DNA from: Halocatena salina
GTDB taxonomy: Archaea > Halobacteriota > Halobacteria > Halobacteriales > Haloarculaceae
Reading direction: 5' to 3'
DNA: 64,000 bases
Assembly: GCF_023115355.1 (NCBI RefSeq)
Contig: NZ_CP096019.1
Span: 1,054,001-1,118,000 of the forward strand
Under the pieces are notes generated by a model, which saw nothing but the letters and a program-made list of their open reading frames with translations, did not search any database and was not told where the DNA came from. How positions within the stretch are numbered: the first letter of the stretch is position 1; each line of letters starts with the position of its first letter. Made by a program: the position numbers and the translations under genes. Below, in pieces: positions 53,724 to 62,719 of this stretch.

Positions 53724-54539
53724 TCACGATTCGGTGTCGGACTGTGCGGCGTACTTTTCGATTTCACCTTTGGTTCCGGCAGCATCGAAGTGATGGTCCG
53801 GACGCATGTTGACGAAATCAAGGAAGTCACGCGCGGCGAGAAGATCGGCGGCCGTGTACTGCTGAAAGGCGGCATCGACGGCGACGCGCGCGCCAACGTG
53901 TGGTTCGAGCGCCGCGAGTGCACACGCGAGATCATACGCGCGCGCAGCACTGACCGCTCCGTTTCGGACGTTCGTGGCGTCAATGAGATACAGTTCTCCA
54001 TCCGAAATGAGCACGTTCGCAGCCCGGAGATCTCCATGAGCGAGACCGACGTCGTGCACCCGTGCAAGCGACGCGAACAGATCCGGGACGAACTCCTCAA
54101 CTGCGTCGTCAGTAAGATCGCTCAACGTTCGAAACTCGTTGAGATACTCCACCACGAACACACCCAGCCCGTCGTGTTCGAACGCCTCGATCGGCTCGGG
54201 AACGTTGATCCCGATGTCGCGCATCGTCCGGGTCGCACGTAACTCCTGTCGGGCCATCTCAACCGGTGTTTGTACGTGCTCGAAAAATCCCATCCGTCCG
54301 CTCGACAGCGCACCGAGGTTCCGACCAGTGGTGATGAACGTGTGGACCAGTGCGTGTTGATTAGAAATAACCTTGACAAACCACCGATCGTTTACAGCAC
54401 AAGGAACCGATAACCAGTTGTCAGCCTCCAGGAACTCGATGCGGAGGGTCTCCTCTTCGTACCGGTGGGCGACCTCAAGCATGACACTTTCCAGTCGATC
54501 CCACTCGATCGAGCCCCTGATGAGCCGACGAATCACCAT
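53724..54539 (-). CDS. RIO/Bud32-like protein kinase
   Basis: A 271-aa kinase-fold protein. The ATP lysine is in DRWFVKVISN; the catalytic loop is AHGDLRAANVLIS (HGDLxxxN) and the metal Asp is in YLIDATNVRNG, all matching RIO/Bud32/ABC1-type atypical kinases. The N-terminal 60 residues lack a recognised winged helix. It could phosphorylate a protein or small molecule; no target is indicated. It is followed by the pcm-like gene on the same strand, 48 bases downstream. Confidence 0.78.
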   Translation of the reverse strand: MVIRRLIRGSIEWDRLESVMLEVAHRYEEETLRIEFLEADNWLSVPCAVNDRWFVKVISNQHALVHTFITTGRNLGALSSGRMGFFEHVQTPVEMARQELRATRTMRDIGINVPEPIEAFEHDGLGVFVVEYLNEFRTLSDLTDDAVEEFVPDLFASLARVHDVGLAHGDLRAANVLISDGELYLIDATNVRNGAVSAARAYDLACALAALEPHVGARVAVDAAFQQYTAADLLAARDFLDFVNMRPDHHFDAAGTKGEIEKYAAQSDTES

Positions 54540-54659
54540 TCATCTGAACGATCGCGGGCAGGCCGTATGAGTGTTGCCGATTATCAAATATATGTTAGTT
54601 TTGCAGGCATGTTTCGCCACACAACTTAACCATATCGTCCACACAAAGATTTGCCGTAG

Positions 54660-54668
54660 TTTTTATAC
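54660..54668 (+). promoter_or_regulatory. TATA box of the acyl-CoA dehydrogenase gene
   Basis: TTTTTATAC is centred about 20 bases before the ATG at 54684 and about 26 before the next ATG at 54690; by leaderless spacing the second ATG is the likelier start. Confidence 0.6.
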
Positions 54669-54689
54669 AACCCCTCACTCATCATGAGT

Positions 54690-55832
54690 ATGGAGTTCGA
54701 TCTGCCCGAGGAGCATCGGATGATCCGTGAGACGGTTCGGGAGTTCTGTGACCAGGAAATCGCCCCGATCGCCCAAGAGATCGAAGAGGAACACCGGTAT
54801 CCCTCGGAAATCTTCGACGCGTTGGCAGAGTTAGATATGATGGGCGTTCCGATCGAAGAGGAACACGGTGGTCTGAGTGGCGACCAGCTCATGTATGCGT
54901 TGGTTACCGAGGAGTTGGGGCGTGTTTCGGGATCGGTCGGCTTGTCGTATGCGGCCCACATCAGCCTCGCATCGAAACCGATCGAGCTGTTCGGGACGTC
55001 AGAACAAAAAGAGCGCTGGCTCCGACCGCTCGCAGAGGGTGAGTACATCGGTTCGTGGGCGTTGACCGAACCCGGAAGCGGTAGCGACGCGAGCGACATG
55101 GCGACGATCGCCGAAAAGGACGGCAATGAGTACGTGCTCAACGGCACAAAGCAGTTCATCACGAACGCCAGCGAGGCCGGCTCCATTCTCGTCAAGGCCG
55201 TTACCGATCCGGATGCGGGGTACGACGGCATCTCGACGTTCATCGTCGATCCACAGGAAGACGATGGGTTCGAGGTGACCACTCTCTGGGATAAGATGGG
55301 ACTCAACGCCTCACCGACGTGTGAGATCACGTTCACTGACTGTCGGCTTCCCGAAGATCGACTGCTTGGGGCGGAAGGCGAGGGCTGGGAACAGACCAAA
55401 AAGACCCTCGATGGTGGGCGGATTTCGATCGCGGCACTCTCGACGGGACTCGCACAAGGCGCGTTCGAAGCGGCTCGTGAGTACGCGACCGAACGCGAAC
55501 AGTTCGGATCGCCGATCTCGAAGTTCGACGCCGTTCGGGACATGATCGTCAGCATGGACCGGAAGATCGAGCGTTCGCGGCTGTTGACCCACAAGGCTGC
55601 AACGATGTACGACGAGGGTGAGGACGTGACGCGGCTCTCGGCGCTGGCAAAGCTCGATGCGAGCGAGACCAGCCGCGAAGTCGCTGAAGACGCCGTCCAA
55701 GTTCTCGGTGGCTACGGCTACACGACTGACTTCGCTCCCCAACGGTTCTACCGGGACGCCAAACTCATGGAAATCGGGGAAGGAACGAGCGAGATCCAAC
55801 GTCTGGTGCTCGGACGAGAGCTTGGATTATGA
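54690..55832 (+). CDS. Acyl-CoA dehydrogenase
   Basis: A 380-aa flavoenzyme from ATG 54690 (382 from 54684). Family signatures are present: WALTEPGSGSDASDMATIAE (flavin and substrate binding), QFGSPISKFDAVRDMI, AVQVLGGYGYTTDFAPQRFYRDAK and MEIGEGTSEIQRLVLGREL. It oxidises acyl-CoA to 2-enoyl-CoA in fatty or branched-chain acid breakdown; the catalytic Glu lies in the EGTSE motif. Chain-length preference cannot be told. A palindromic repeat (copy 5) starts just after the stop. Confidence 0.92.
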   Translation: MEFDLPEEHRMIRETVREFCDQEIAPIAQEIEEEHRYPSEIFDALAELDMMGVPIEEEHGGLSGDQLMYALVTEELGRVSGSVGLSYAAHISLASKPIELFGTSEQKERWLRPLAEGEYIGSWALTEPGSGSDASDMATIAEKDGNEYVLNGTKQFITNASEAGSILVKAVTDPDAGYDGISTFIVDPQEDDGFEVTTLWDKMGLNASPTCEITFTDCRLPEDRLLGAEGEGWEQTKKTLDGGRISIAALSTGLAQGAFEAAREYATEREQFGSPISKFDAVRDMIVSMDRKIERSRLLTHKAATMYDEGEDVTRLSALAKLDASETSREVAEDAVQVLGGYGYTTDFAPQRFYRDAKLMEIGEGTSEIQRLVLGRELGL

Positions 55833-55835
55833 CTA

Positions 55836-55960
55836 CCCACTTTTTTACGCGAGGATGCGCGGATCGCACCCGAGCGTAAAAAAGATGGCAAAAAAGCCGC
55901 TCGCTTGCGCTCGCGGTGAGTGACCTGCCTGCTCCGCTTCCGCCTCCGCGCGCTGGTGGT
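55836..55960 (+). repeat. Double-hairpin palindromic repeat, copy 5
   Basis: CCCAC, a T tract, ACGC, a stem GGATGCG...CGCACCC (one mismatch), GCGT, an A tract and ATGG form module one; the second module is GCCGCTCGCTTGCGCTCGCGG followed by TGAGTGACCTGCC and a GC-rich tail. It begins three bases after the acyl-CoA dehydrogenase stop and could act as a terminator there. A degenerate sixth copy (T tract, GTGAG, AGCGG-AA-CCGCT, CAC) follows at about 55968-56003. Confidence 0.75.
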
Positions 55961-55967
55961 GCCAACT

Positions 55968-56003
55968 TTCCAACTTTTTTGTGTGAGTAGCGGAACCGCT
56001 CAC
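55968..56003 (+). repeat. Degenerate sixth copy of the palindromic repeat
   Basis: Begins CCAACTTTTTTGTGTGAG and continues AGCGG-AA-CCGCTCAC, a stem of the same design, but without the right-hand A tract. Immediately follows copy 5. Confidence 0.5.
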
Positions 56004-56092
56004 GGAAGGGCTCATAGACGTAGCACAGGGACGATAGAACTCGGGTACGTCGGATCGTCAGTTTGACTGTGCTACCGGGCGAACGATCCAGT

Positions 56093-56335
56093 ATGAGTGA
56101 CGAGCTGCGCGAGCGTGCCCACGAGATCGACGCGACGGTCCGAGTCGGGAAAAGAGGAATCGATTCCGTTGTGGACGAACTGCGCGACCAACTCACCGAG
56201 CGAACGCTCGTGAAGGTGAAGTTCCTCCGGTCGTCACGAGGAGGAACGACGACCGACGATTTGGCTGTCGAACTCGCCTCGAAAGTCGACGCGGAACTCG
56301 TCGAAACGCGCGGACATACCGCGGTGTATCATTGA
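56093..56335 (+). CDS. CRM-domain (YhbY-like) RNA-binding protein
   Basis: An 80-aa protein of the CRM/YhbY family: ATVRVGKRGIDSVVDELRDQ with the GKxG loop, LVKVKFLRSSRG and AELVETRGHTAVYH. Such proteins bind structured RNA in ribosome assembly or tRNA processing. Upstream in-frame codons from 56063 are outside the family; ATG 56093 fits. It lies between the repeats and a convergent hydrolase gene. Confidence 0.86.
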   Translation: MSDELRERAHEIDATVRVGKRGIDSVVDELRDQLTERTLVKVKFLRSSRGGTTTDDLAVELASKVDAELVETRGHTAVYH

Positions 56336-56374
56336 GATCTCGTTGTGGCTGTTACTGAACAGGCTTGATGACGG

Positions 56375-57319
56375 TTAGTCGACGAGGTAGTCGTCTGCAT
56401 CCTCCGTATCGGCCACGACGTCGGTGAATCCTTGAGGATGTTCGACGTGTGGAAGCAACATCGCTTCATCAAACACGGCAAGCTCGGCGTCGGCGTGTGA
56501 CGAAAGCGACTGCCCGGTCGTGAGCGGCGTCGTCGTAGCGTTCCGACCCCACACGAGCCGCACGGGAACGTCCAGTTCCGACAGCGCTGTTCCGAGTTCT
56601 ACGTCCGGATCAAGAGCTCCGCTGAAGAAAGAAGCAGGTGCAAAGCGTGCCCCGGGTTGGTGGGTCGTCTGCCACCGGTATTCGATGTACTCCGCGTCGG
56701 CATTAGCGGGGTCGTACAGTCCGTGATCGGTGGCGAAATGCCGTAGTGCGGATTTGCTCGTCATCAGATTGAACAGTCCCTCACCGAACACCGGGGATCG
56801 CAACACCGACCGCAGCCACGTCCGATTGCCGGGCATTGTCGTGGTGGTCGGACAGACGAGCACGAGTGACGAAACGGCTTCCGTCTCGGCCGCCATCGTC
56901 GCGTACGCACCGGTGACCGACGAACCGACCACGCGCGGTTCGTCGGTCATATCGCGGATGAAATCGGTGATGAACGTCACGTACAGCGACGGGGAATACA
57001 ACAGCGGCGGGCGGTCGGACAGCCCAAAGCCCGGCAGATCCGGCGCGATGACGTGGTACTCCGTCGCCAAACTATCGAACACGGCAGCGAACTCCGCGCT
57101 TGATCCGGCGGCGTTCAGTCCGTGCAACAACAACAGGTCTTGATCATCGGGCGATCCAGCCTCCGTATACGCGATGTCGAATCCACGCCAGCGGTACTCT
57201 TCGGTCGATTGCCCGAGCGGTGCTCGGAGTTGATCCGCCTGTTGGGTCAAAAACCGATTCGTGGCGGCAACAAGACCGAGACCGCCGACAGTTCCTGCAA
57301 GAAGCCTTCGAAGTCCCAT
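56375..57319 (-). CDS. Alpha/beta hydrolase
   Basis: A 314-aa protein with an N-terminal signal-like segment (RRLLAGTVGGLGLVAATNRF) and a hydrolase core: LLLHGLNAAGSSAEFAAV (oxyanion region), VVGSSVTGAYATMAAE (nucleophile elbow with Ser), VRLVWGRNATTTPLTTG and the catalytic His in LPHVEHPQGF. The first 30 residues may anchor it to the membrane. Substrate is unknown. Confidence 0.82.
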   Translation of the reverse strand: MGLRRLLAGTVGGLGLVAATNRFLTQQADQLRAPLGQSTEEYRWRGFDIAYTEAGSPDDQDLLLLHGLNAAGSSAEFAAVFDSLATEYHVIAPDLPGFGLSDRPPLLYSPSLYVTFITDFIRDMTDEPRVVGSSVTGAYATMAAETEAVSSLVLVCPTTTTMPGNRTWLRSVLRSPVFGEGLFNLMTSKSALRHFATDHGLYDPANADAEYIEYRWQTTHQPGARFAPASFFSGALDPDVELGTALSELDVPVRLVWGRNATTTPLTTGQSLSSHADAELAVFDEAMLLPHVEHPQGFTDVVADTEDADDYLVD

Positions 57320-57399
57320 ATCCGGCGTACGGCCGTCGGCGGCTTAACTGTGGGTGAAACACACGTTCCATCGGATGAGCAGCGACCGCTTCGGATCGG

Positions 57400-58437
57400 T
57401 CAGCGTTCGCCCTCGGCTTGCTCCTGTTCGGCGCGGTGGTGAATACACTCTTCGATCGGGGCGATCAGTTCATCGACGATCGTGTAGGGATCGGTCTCCC
57501 GACGGGTGACTGCCTCAACGATCTCGTCGAGACCGCCCTGGGCGTCGATCTCCTGTGCAGTGAGATGTCGGAGGTCCTCTCGGAGATGAGTGCTGATCTC
57601 TTGGGCATACCGCTGACGGGCGCGTTGGGTTCGTTTGCCCGATTCGACGAGATGGTCGGCGTGCGCTTGGAGCACAGAGACGAGTTCCTCGACTCCCTCT
57701 CCGGCGTTGGCGATCGTTTCGAGGATCTGTGGCTCCCAGTCCGTATCGGTCCGATCGATCGCCCGATCGATCCCTGTTGTCCCGTTCCGTTCGGATGTGT
57801 AATCCTCGCGAGTCCGGATCATCTCCCGGAGCTCTTTCACGGTACGATCGGCTCCCGAAAGATCTGCCTTGTTGACGACGAACACGTCGCCGATTTCGAA
57901 GATACCCGCTTTGAGCATCTGGATGTCGTCTCCCGTTCCGGGGGGGACGAGCACGGCGACCGTATCGGCGGTTTTCACGATGTCGATCTCGTTCTGTCCG
58001 GCACCGACGGTTTCGATGATGATCTTGTCCTTGCCGAACGCATCGAGCGCTTTCACGGCGTCGGCTGTGGCGGTCGATAGCCCCCCGAGTCGTCCCCGAG
58101 CACTCATCGAGCGGACGAACACGTCCATATCTCCCGTGGTCGAACCCATCCGAATGCGATCGCCGAGCACCGACCCGCCAGTGAACGGCGAAGACGGATC
58201 GATGGCGAGTACACCGACAGTGAGATCGCGGTCGCGGTACTCTCGTGTGAGCTTGTCCACGAGCGTGGATTTCCCTGCGCCCGGACTACCAGTAATACCG
58301 ATCACGTCCGCAGTGCCGGTATGTTCGTGCAGTTCGCTTACCAGATCCCGATAGCCGGGATCTCGATTCTCGATAGTCGTAATCGTGCGTGCGAGCGCCC
58401 GGTGGTCACCCGCCAGCAGGTCCGAAACCAGACTCAT
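57400..58437 (-). CDS. meaB: Methylmalonyl-CoA mutase-associated GTPase MeaB
   Basis: A 345-aa G3E-family GTPase of the MeaB/ArgK type. Walker A is GITGSPGAGKSTLVDKL, then VLAIDPSSPFTGGSVLGDRIRM, VDRIIIETVGAGQNEIDIV-like IIIETVGAGQNEIDIV and VVNKADLSGADR (GTP-base motif NKAD). MeaB protects and loads cobalamin in methylmalonyl-CoA mutase. It overlaps the B12-binding subunit gene upstream by four bases. Confidence 0.93.
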   Translation of the reverse strand: MSLVSDLLAGDHRALARTITTIENRDPGYRDLVSELHEHTGTADVIGITGSPGAGKSTLVDKLTREYRDRDLTVGVLAIDPSSPFTGGSVLGDRIRMGSTTGDMDVFVRSMSARGRLGGLSTATADAVKALDAFGKDKIIIETVGAGQNEIDIVKTADTVAVLVPPGTGDDIQMLKAGIFEIGDVFVVNKADLSGADRTVKELREMIRTREDYTSERNGTTGIDRAIDRTDTDWEPQILETIANAGEGVEELVSVLQAHADHLVESGKRTQRARQRYAQEISTHLREDLRHLTAQEIDAQGGLDEIVEAVTRRETDPYTIVDELIAPIEECIHHRAEQEQAEGER

Positions 58438-58856
58438 CGCTCGGGAGCGTTCTCGCGGACGAACTGGATCGTCTCCTCCATCGATGCGCCTGGCCCAAAG
58501 ATCTCCGCAACACCGAGTTCCTTGAGATCAGGACGATCGTCCTCGGGAACGATACCCCCCACGATCACGAGCATGTCCGACAACGCGCTGTACTCCTCTA
58601 ACCCATCCACGATCTTCGGCACGAGCGTATTGTGGGCCCCCGACAGGATCGAAACCCCGAGAACGTCGACATCCTCTTGCACCGCGGCCTGAACGATTTC
58701 GTCCGGCGACTTGTGTAAACCCGAATAGATCACCTCGAATCCGGCGTCTCGGAACGCTCGGGCGATCACATGCGCACCCCGATCGTGTCCGTCTAATCCC
58801 ACCTTGGCAACAAGACAGCGTATCGTTCGCTGTCCCTGTCCCTGCTCTGTGCTCAT
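58434..58856 (-). CDS. Cobalamin-binding subunit of methylmalonyl-CoA mutase
   Basis: A 140-aa B12-binding domain protein. The motif VGLDGHDRGAHVIARAFRDAGFEV contains the DxHxxG lower-ligand His, and later SILSGAHNTLVPKIVDGL and IVGGIVPEDD complete the fold. It matches the separate small (alpha C-terminal) mutase subunit of archaea; the catalytic subunit is not in the window. Operon with meaB. Confidence 0.92.
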   Translation of the reverse strand: MSTEQGQGQRTIRCLVAKVGLDGHDRGAHVIARAFRDAGFEVIYSGLHKSPDEIVQAAVQEDVDVLGVSILSGAHNTLVPKIVDGLEEYSALSDMLVIVGGIVPEDDRPDLKELGVAEIFGPGASMEETIQFVRENAPER

Positions 58857-58942
58857 ATTGTACCTAATAAACCCAGCGTGGGTTTGACTCTAACGGTCAT
58901 ACATGACCATTCACGGATCCATGTCACAAACGGCTAAGACGT

Positions 58943-60115
58943 TCATCCGGATCGTGTCAACGGCTCGTGGGGCTTGCGGTGCGACGCCGAGCAATCGAGC
59001 ACGTCAGCATAAACATCTTCGTAGTCGCGTACCATCCGGTCCACCGTGAACTGTTTTGAACGACGGCGAGATCGGGTAGCCATCTCTTCACGCAACCCAT
59101 CGTCAGAAACCAGCTTCTCGACGCGCTCGACGAACTGATCGAGATCAGCAGGCTCGACGAGAAAGCCCGTTTCGCCGTCGACGATCGACTCCGAAACCCC
59201 CCCGACGTCGTAGGCCACGATCGGAACACCGAGATGCAGACACTCCAACACGGTAAGAGGAAACCCCTCGAACCGCGAGGGCAAGAGAAACACGTCGATG
59301 TCCGCGAGCAGTTCGAGCGCGTGTTGATGGAATCCGAGCAGATGAGCGTCGACGTCGTGGTCGTCGATGTATTCCCGACAGTCAGCTGTGAGTGATCCAC
59401 TACCGATAATAACGACGGTCACGTCGGTCCCACGGCGTTGGAGGCGAGCACCAGTTTCCAGTATCGCCATCGGATCTTTCTGGGGGGCAAGCCGGGCGAT
59501 CGCACCGATGATAACCGTTTCCGGGTCTCGGTCGATCTCTTCGTCGATCGTCGCACGGTCGTCGGAAAACGAGACCGGAGCGATTCCGTTATGAATCACG
59601 GAATCAGTCGTGTGTCTGAGGATGTCGTTCTCTCGTCCACGGTTCCGGTCGTTCTCCGAAACGCAGACGATCGCGTCGGTGAGTCGCGCCAACGCCCGCT
59701 CCCCGGAGGAAACTCCCGACGAGAGCCACTCATATTCCGTGTTGTAAAATCCCCATCCATGAACGGTAAAGATGGACGGCGTTCCAGTCATCGCAGCAGC
59801 GATCCGTCCAAGTGCCCCCGCTTTCGTACTGTGACAGTGAACGAGATCGAACGACTCCCGTCGAATGAGTTGCCGTAAGCGATAAAGCGCGCGCACGTCG
59901 CTTATCGGATCGATGCTTCGTTTCAGGTGGGGCTGTTCGAACACCGGTACATCTACGGAACGAAGTCGGTCGATCAGCTTTCCTCCCGGACCACAGGCGA
60001 CAGCCGTGGTAGCAGCCGTTTCGTCTGCCAACAACTGCACGATACGCGGTGCTCCACCCCAGTCCGAACGCGTGATAACGTGTAATATCTTTTTCTCAGA
60101 TATATCAGAAGTCAT
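58943..60115 (-). CDS. GT4-family glycosyltransferase
   Basis: A 390-aa enzyme. The N-terminal half has HVITRSDWGGAPRIVQLLAD and FDLVHCHSTKAGALGRIAA; the C-terminal half has IGAIARLAPQKDPMAILETG, DIDVFLLPSRFEGFPLTVLECLHLGVPIVAYD-type sequence containing the GT4 E-x7-E motif, and GETGFLVEPADLDQFVERVE. It should transfer an activated sugar in surface glycan synthesis. The ATG at 60115 overlaps the next upstream gene's stop by four bases; longer frames do not match the family. Confidence 0.88.
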   Translation of the reverse strand: MTSDISEKKILHVITRSDWGGAPRIVQLLADETAATTAVACGPGGKLIDRLRSVDVPVFEQPHLKRSIDPISDVRALYRLRQLIRRESFDLVHCHSTKAGALGRIAAAMTGTPSIFTVHGWGFYNTEYEWLSSGVSSGERALARLTDAIVCVSENDRNRGRENDILRHTTDSVIHNGIAPVSFSDDRATIDEEIDRDPETVIIGAIARLAPQKDPMAILETGARLQRRGTDVTVVIIGSGSLTADCREYIDDHDVDAHLLGFHQHALELLADIDVFLLPSRFEGFPLTVLECLHLGVPIVAYDVGGVSESIVDGETGFLVEPADLDQFVERVEKLVSDDGLREEMATRSRRRSKQFTVDRMVRDYEDVYADVLDCSASHRKPHEPLTRSG

Positions 60116-61578
60116 TGTATGTACCCGAGTTCTTCGAGCCGTGATTTCGTTCGTTCGGACATCGATACAGCACCGGAGGCGTTCGCGTGTTCGAACGAGT
60201 CGAGCCACTGGTCCAGTTCCTTTTCGAGGTGTCTGCTCCGATCTGATCGGTCGCTGGCAACGTCCACGGATTCGTTCGGATCGTCCACGATATCGTACAG
60301 TTCCATAGAACCGTCGGAACCACGGATCAGTTTGTACTGCTCCGTCCGGATGGCCCTGAGAGATCGATCGTACTGTCGAGCAGTCGAGGTAAGACCATCG
60401 AGCTGCTCGTCGAGAGCGTCCATAGATGGCTGTGGAGCCATATACTCCGAAATGACGTGCTTGCGTGCGCTCGTCTCTGCATCCGGATGGAACGAGCGCC
60501 CTTGGAACTGGCTTCGGACTTCGTCGGCGTCGATACCTGCCGCATCGAGTAGTGTGGGGGGGATGTCAGTGGTCTGTACCAGTTCATCGATCTCACCACC
60601 GCCATCGAAGCTTCCGCCAGCGATGATCAACGGAACGTGGAGGAGCGTATCGTACAAACAGTACTGATGATCCATGAGATCGTGTTCACCGATGTTCTCT
60701 CCGTGATCGCTAGTGAGAACGAAAATCGTGTCATCCCACTCGTCGGCGTCGACGAGCGACTCTCTGAGATCTCCGATACGTCGGTTCAAATAGGCAATTT
60801 CGGCGAAATAGAGCGCCCGAAGCGCCTCGAACTGCTGCTCGGAATGGTCGGTACGTCCGGCGATATACTCCCAGGCATTCTGGGAGATGTCCATCGCCTC
60901 GGCATAGGAGATTTCCTCGGGAAGAAACTGTGTTGCGATCGATTTCGGCGGACGATACTCCAGATGTGGTTCCAAATAGTTGATGAAAAGGAAAAACGGT
61001 CGGTCGTGTCGTTCACCGAGCCATCGTTCGACCCATTCGTTCGTTCGCCGGGCACCATCGTCCCGTCGTTTCCGTAAGAACCGGCCATAAACGGCGTTGG
61101 CAATGTTTACGACAGGATTTCCCTCGATGAGCCGCCTGGCAAGCGCCGGGAACATTTCGAGTCCGTTCGTCGTTCGAGCTACTTCCCCGAGATCGGTGTC
61201 CGTCTGAATATACTGCCACGTTTTATGAAACGTATCGAACCCCCGCCTGAATCCGAACTCCTCGCTGATCCACGTGTTGTTCGAAACCCCGACTGTCTCG
61301 TAGCCGTTCGCCGCGAACGTTTCTGCCACCGTCTCGAGCGACTCATCGAGGTGTTTGTGATCGGCATGTGCCCCGTGTTTCGATGGATACGTTCCTGTAA
61401 ACAACGACGCATGCGACGGTAGCGTCCACGGAGCGGTAGTGAACGTTCGAGTGTACGTACTACCTTCATCAGATAACCGGTGTATAGCAGACCGGTCGAT
61501 GTACCGGTCAAGAGCTACGACTTCACGGAAACGGGCGGTGTCCATGACCACGAGGACGATGTTCGGAGGAGTGCTCAT
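60112..61578 (-). CDS. Sulfatase-like / alkaline-phosphatase-superfamily protein with Thr nucleophile position
   Basis: A 488-aa protein with NIVLVVMDTARFRE (metal Asp), FTTAPWTLPSHASLFTGTYP, LTSDHGENIGEHDLMDHQYC and YDTLLHVPLIIAGG. In true sulfatases the nucleophile motif is C/S-x-P-x-R; here it is T-L-P-S-H, so the Cys is Thr and the Arg is His. That pattern is usual in haloarchaeal surface-glycan clusters and may indicate phospho- or sulfo-transfer instead of sulfate-ester cleavage. Located between a GT4 and another member of the superfamily. Confidence 0.83.
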   Translation of the reverse strand: MSTPPNIVLVVMDTARFREVVALDRYIDRSAIHRLSDEGSTYTRTFTTAPWTLPSHASLFTGTYPSKHGAHADHKHLDESLETVAETFAANGYETVGVSNNTWISEEFGFRRGFDTFHKTWQYIQTDTDLGEVARTTNGLEMFPALARRLIEGNPVVNIANAVYGRFLRKRRDDGARRTNEWVERWLGERHDRPFFLFINYLEPHLEYRPPKSIATQFLPEEISYAEAMDISQNAWEYIAGRTDHSEQQFEALRALYFAEIAYLNRRIGDLRESLVDADEWDDTIFVLTSDHGENIGEHDLMDHQYCLYDTLLHVPLIIAGGSFDGGGEIDELVQTTDIPPTLLDAAGIDADEVRSQFQGRSFHPDAETSARKHVISEYMAPQPSMDALDEQLDGLTSTARQYDRSLRAIRTEQYKLIRGSDGSMELYDIVDDPNESVDVASDRSDRSRHLEKELDQWLDSFEHANASGAVSMSERTKSRLEELGYIQ

Positions 61579-61676
61579 CGTGTATGTAAGAGTGTAGACC
61601 TCTCAGATAAATCCGATCCTTTTGATCGCGGGGTTGTAAGACTCACGCGCAAAATATCGATCTCATATGTGTTAAT

Positions 61677-62597
61677 TCACACTCGGTATCCCAAATCCTT
61701 GAGATGCTCTTCGACTGATTCGATGTCTATTTCCTCGTCGTCAACCGGCTTCTCGGCGACGATCGTCTTGCGCTCTCCCGACTCGTAGGTGTGCCACGGA
61801 ACTTTCACCAGCCCATCCACGTACACTCCCTCCGGATGACGATACGTCTTGATCGGTATCGGACGTTCTCGATCCCCGAGTAGTTCGCCGTGATCGGCAC
61901 TCACGACCGTTTTGCCTTGGAGATCGTCTAATAGTGACTCAACTTCCTCCAAAACGATGTCGAGATTCTCGCGGTAGGCCTGCATGACGTCCGTATGTGT
62001 TGCGTCCGTCGTCCGCATGACCTCGTGAAACGGTCCCTGCCGAAATTTATCTCCGGTGGGACCGAGATACGGCCAGTGTGGCTGCATGTAGTGCACCATG
62101 AGGCGTTTGTTCGGATACGTTTCTGCAGCCTCACGCGCAGCGTCTGATACCGTCTCCGGGTGTGAGGTACGCCCGTTCATGAGATCTCGGTCGGTGAAAT
62201 CCAACGCGTGAACCTCCGCATCGATATCGTCTTTCGTCTTTGCGTACCAGTCGTTGGCAGTCACGTAGACGAGATCATGAAGCTGCTTGCCACCGAAATT
62301 CCCTCGAACGAACTCCGGACTCGTACTTCCCCGAGAGATCCGGCTCTCCGTTTCTCCGGGAAGATCGGAGCAGCGAACGAATTCGTCGTATCGACACGCA
62401 TCGAGAATGATGAGATTGTCCCAGTCCTCCTCGAACACGTCGATACCGTTCGGGTTGTACGGTTGTCCTGCACGCCAGTGGTTGTACTGCTGATTTATCT
62501 CTGAAACGATGGAATGAGGATGTTTAATCCCGTGGATAACATCTTCTGTTCGATAGGGGAACCTGTTTGTAATCTTCTTAGTAACGTTAGCTATCAT
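61677..62597 (-). CDS. Alkaline-phosphatase-superfamily hydrolase/transferase of haloarchaeal type
   Basis: A 306-aa protein with the haloarchaeal core DWDNLIILDACRYDEFVRCS, SRGSTSPEFVRGNFGG, HYMQPHWPYLGPTG and VVSADHGELLGDRERP. Two metal-binding sets (LDACRYD and SADHG) are intact; the nucleophile is probably the Thr/Ser of RGSTSPE. Such proteins occur in archaeal surface polysaccharide clusters and are often called sulfatases; the reaction is unknown. About 100 bases separate it from each neighbour. Confidence 0.82.
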   Translation of the reverse strand: MIANVTKKITNRFPYRTEDVIHGIKHPHSIVSEINQQYNHWRAGQPYNPNGIDVFEEDWDNLIILDACRYDEFVRCSDLPGETESRISRGSTSPEFVRGNFGGKQLHDLVYVTANDWYAKTKDDIDAEVHALDFTDRDLMNGRTSHPETVSDAAREAAETYPNKRLMVHYMQPHWPYLGPTGDKFRQGPFHEVMRTTDATHTDVMQAYRENLDIVLEEVESLLDDLQGKTVVSADHGELLGDRERPIPIKTYRHPEGVYVDGLVKVPWHTYESGERKTIVAEKPVDDEEIDIESVEEHLKDLGYRV

Positions 62598-62719
62598 TGT
62601 AATCCCTTAGTTACTTCGAGGGTTATTCCCCATAGATATAAAAATTACCGATCCATTTGTGTTATTATCCTCAATATTCTATCTTAGATATATTACGTCG
62701 AAACGGACGCTGTGGGTGT

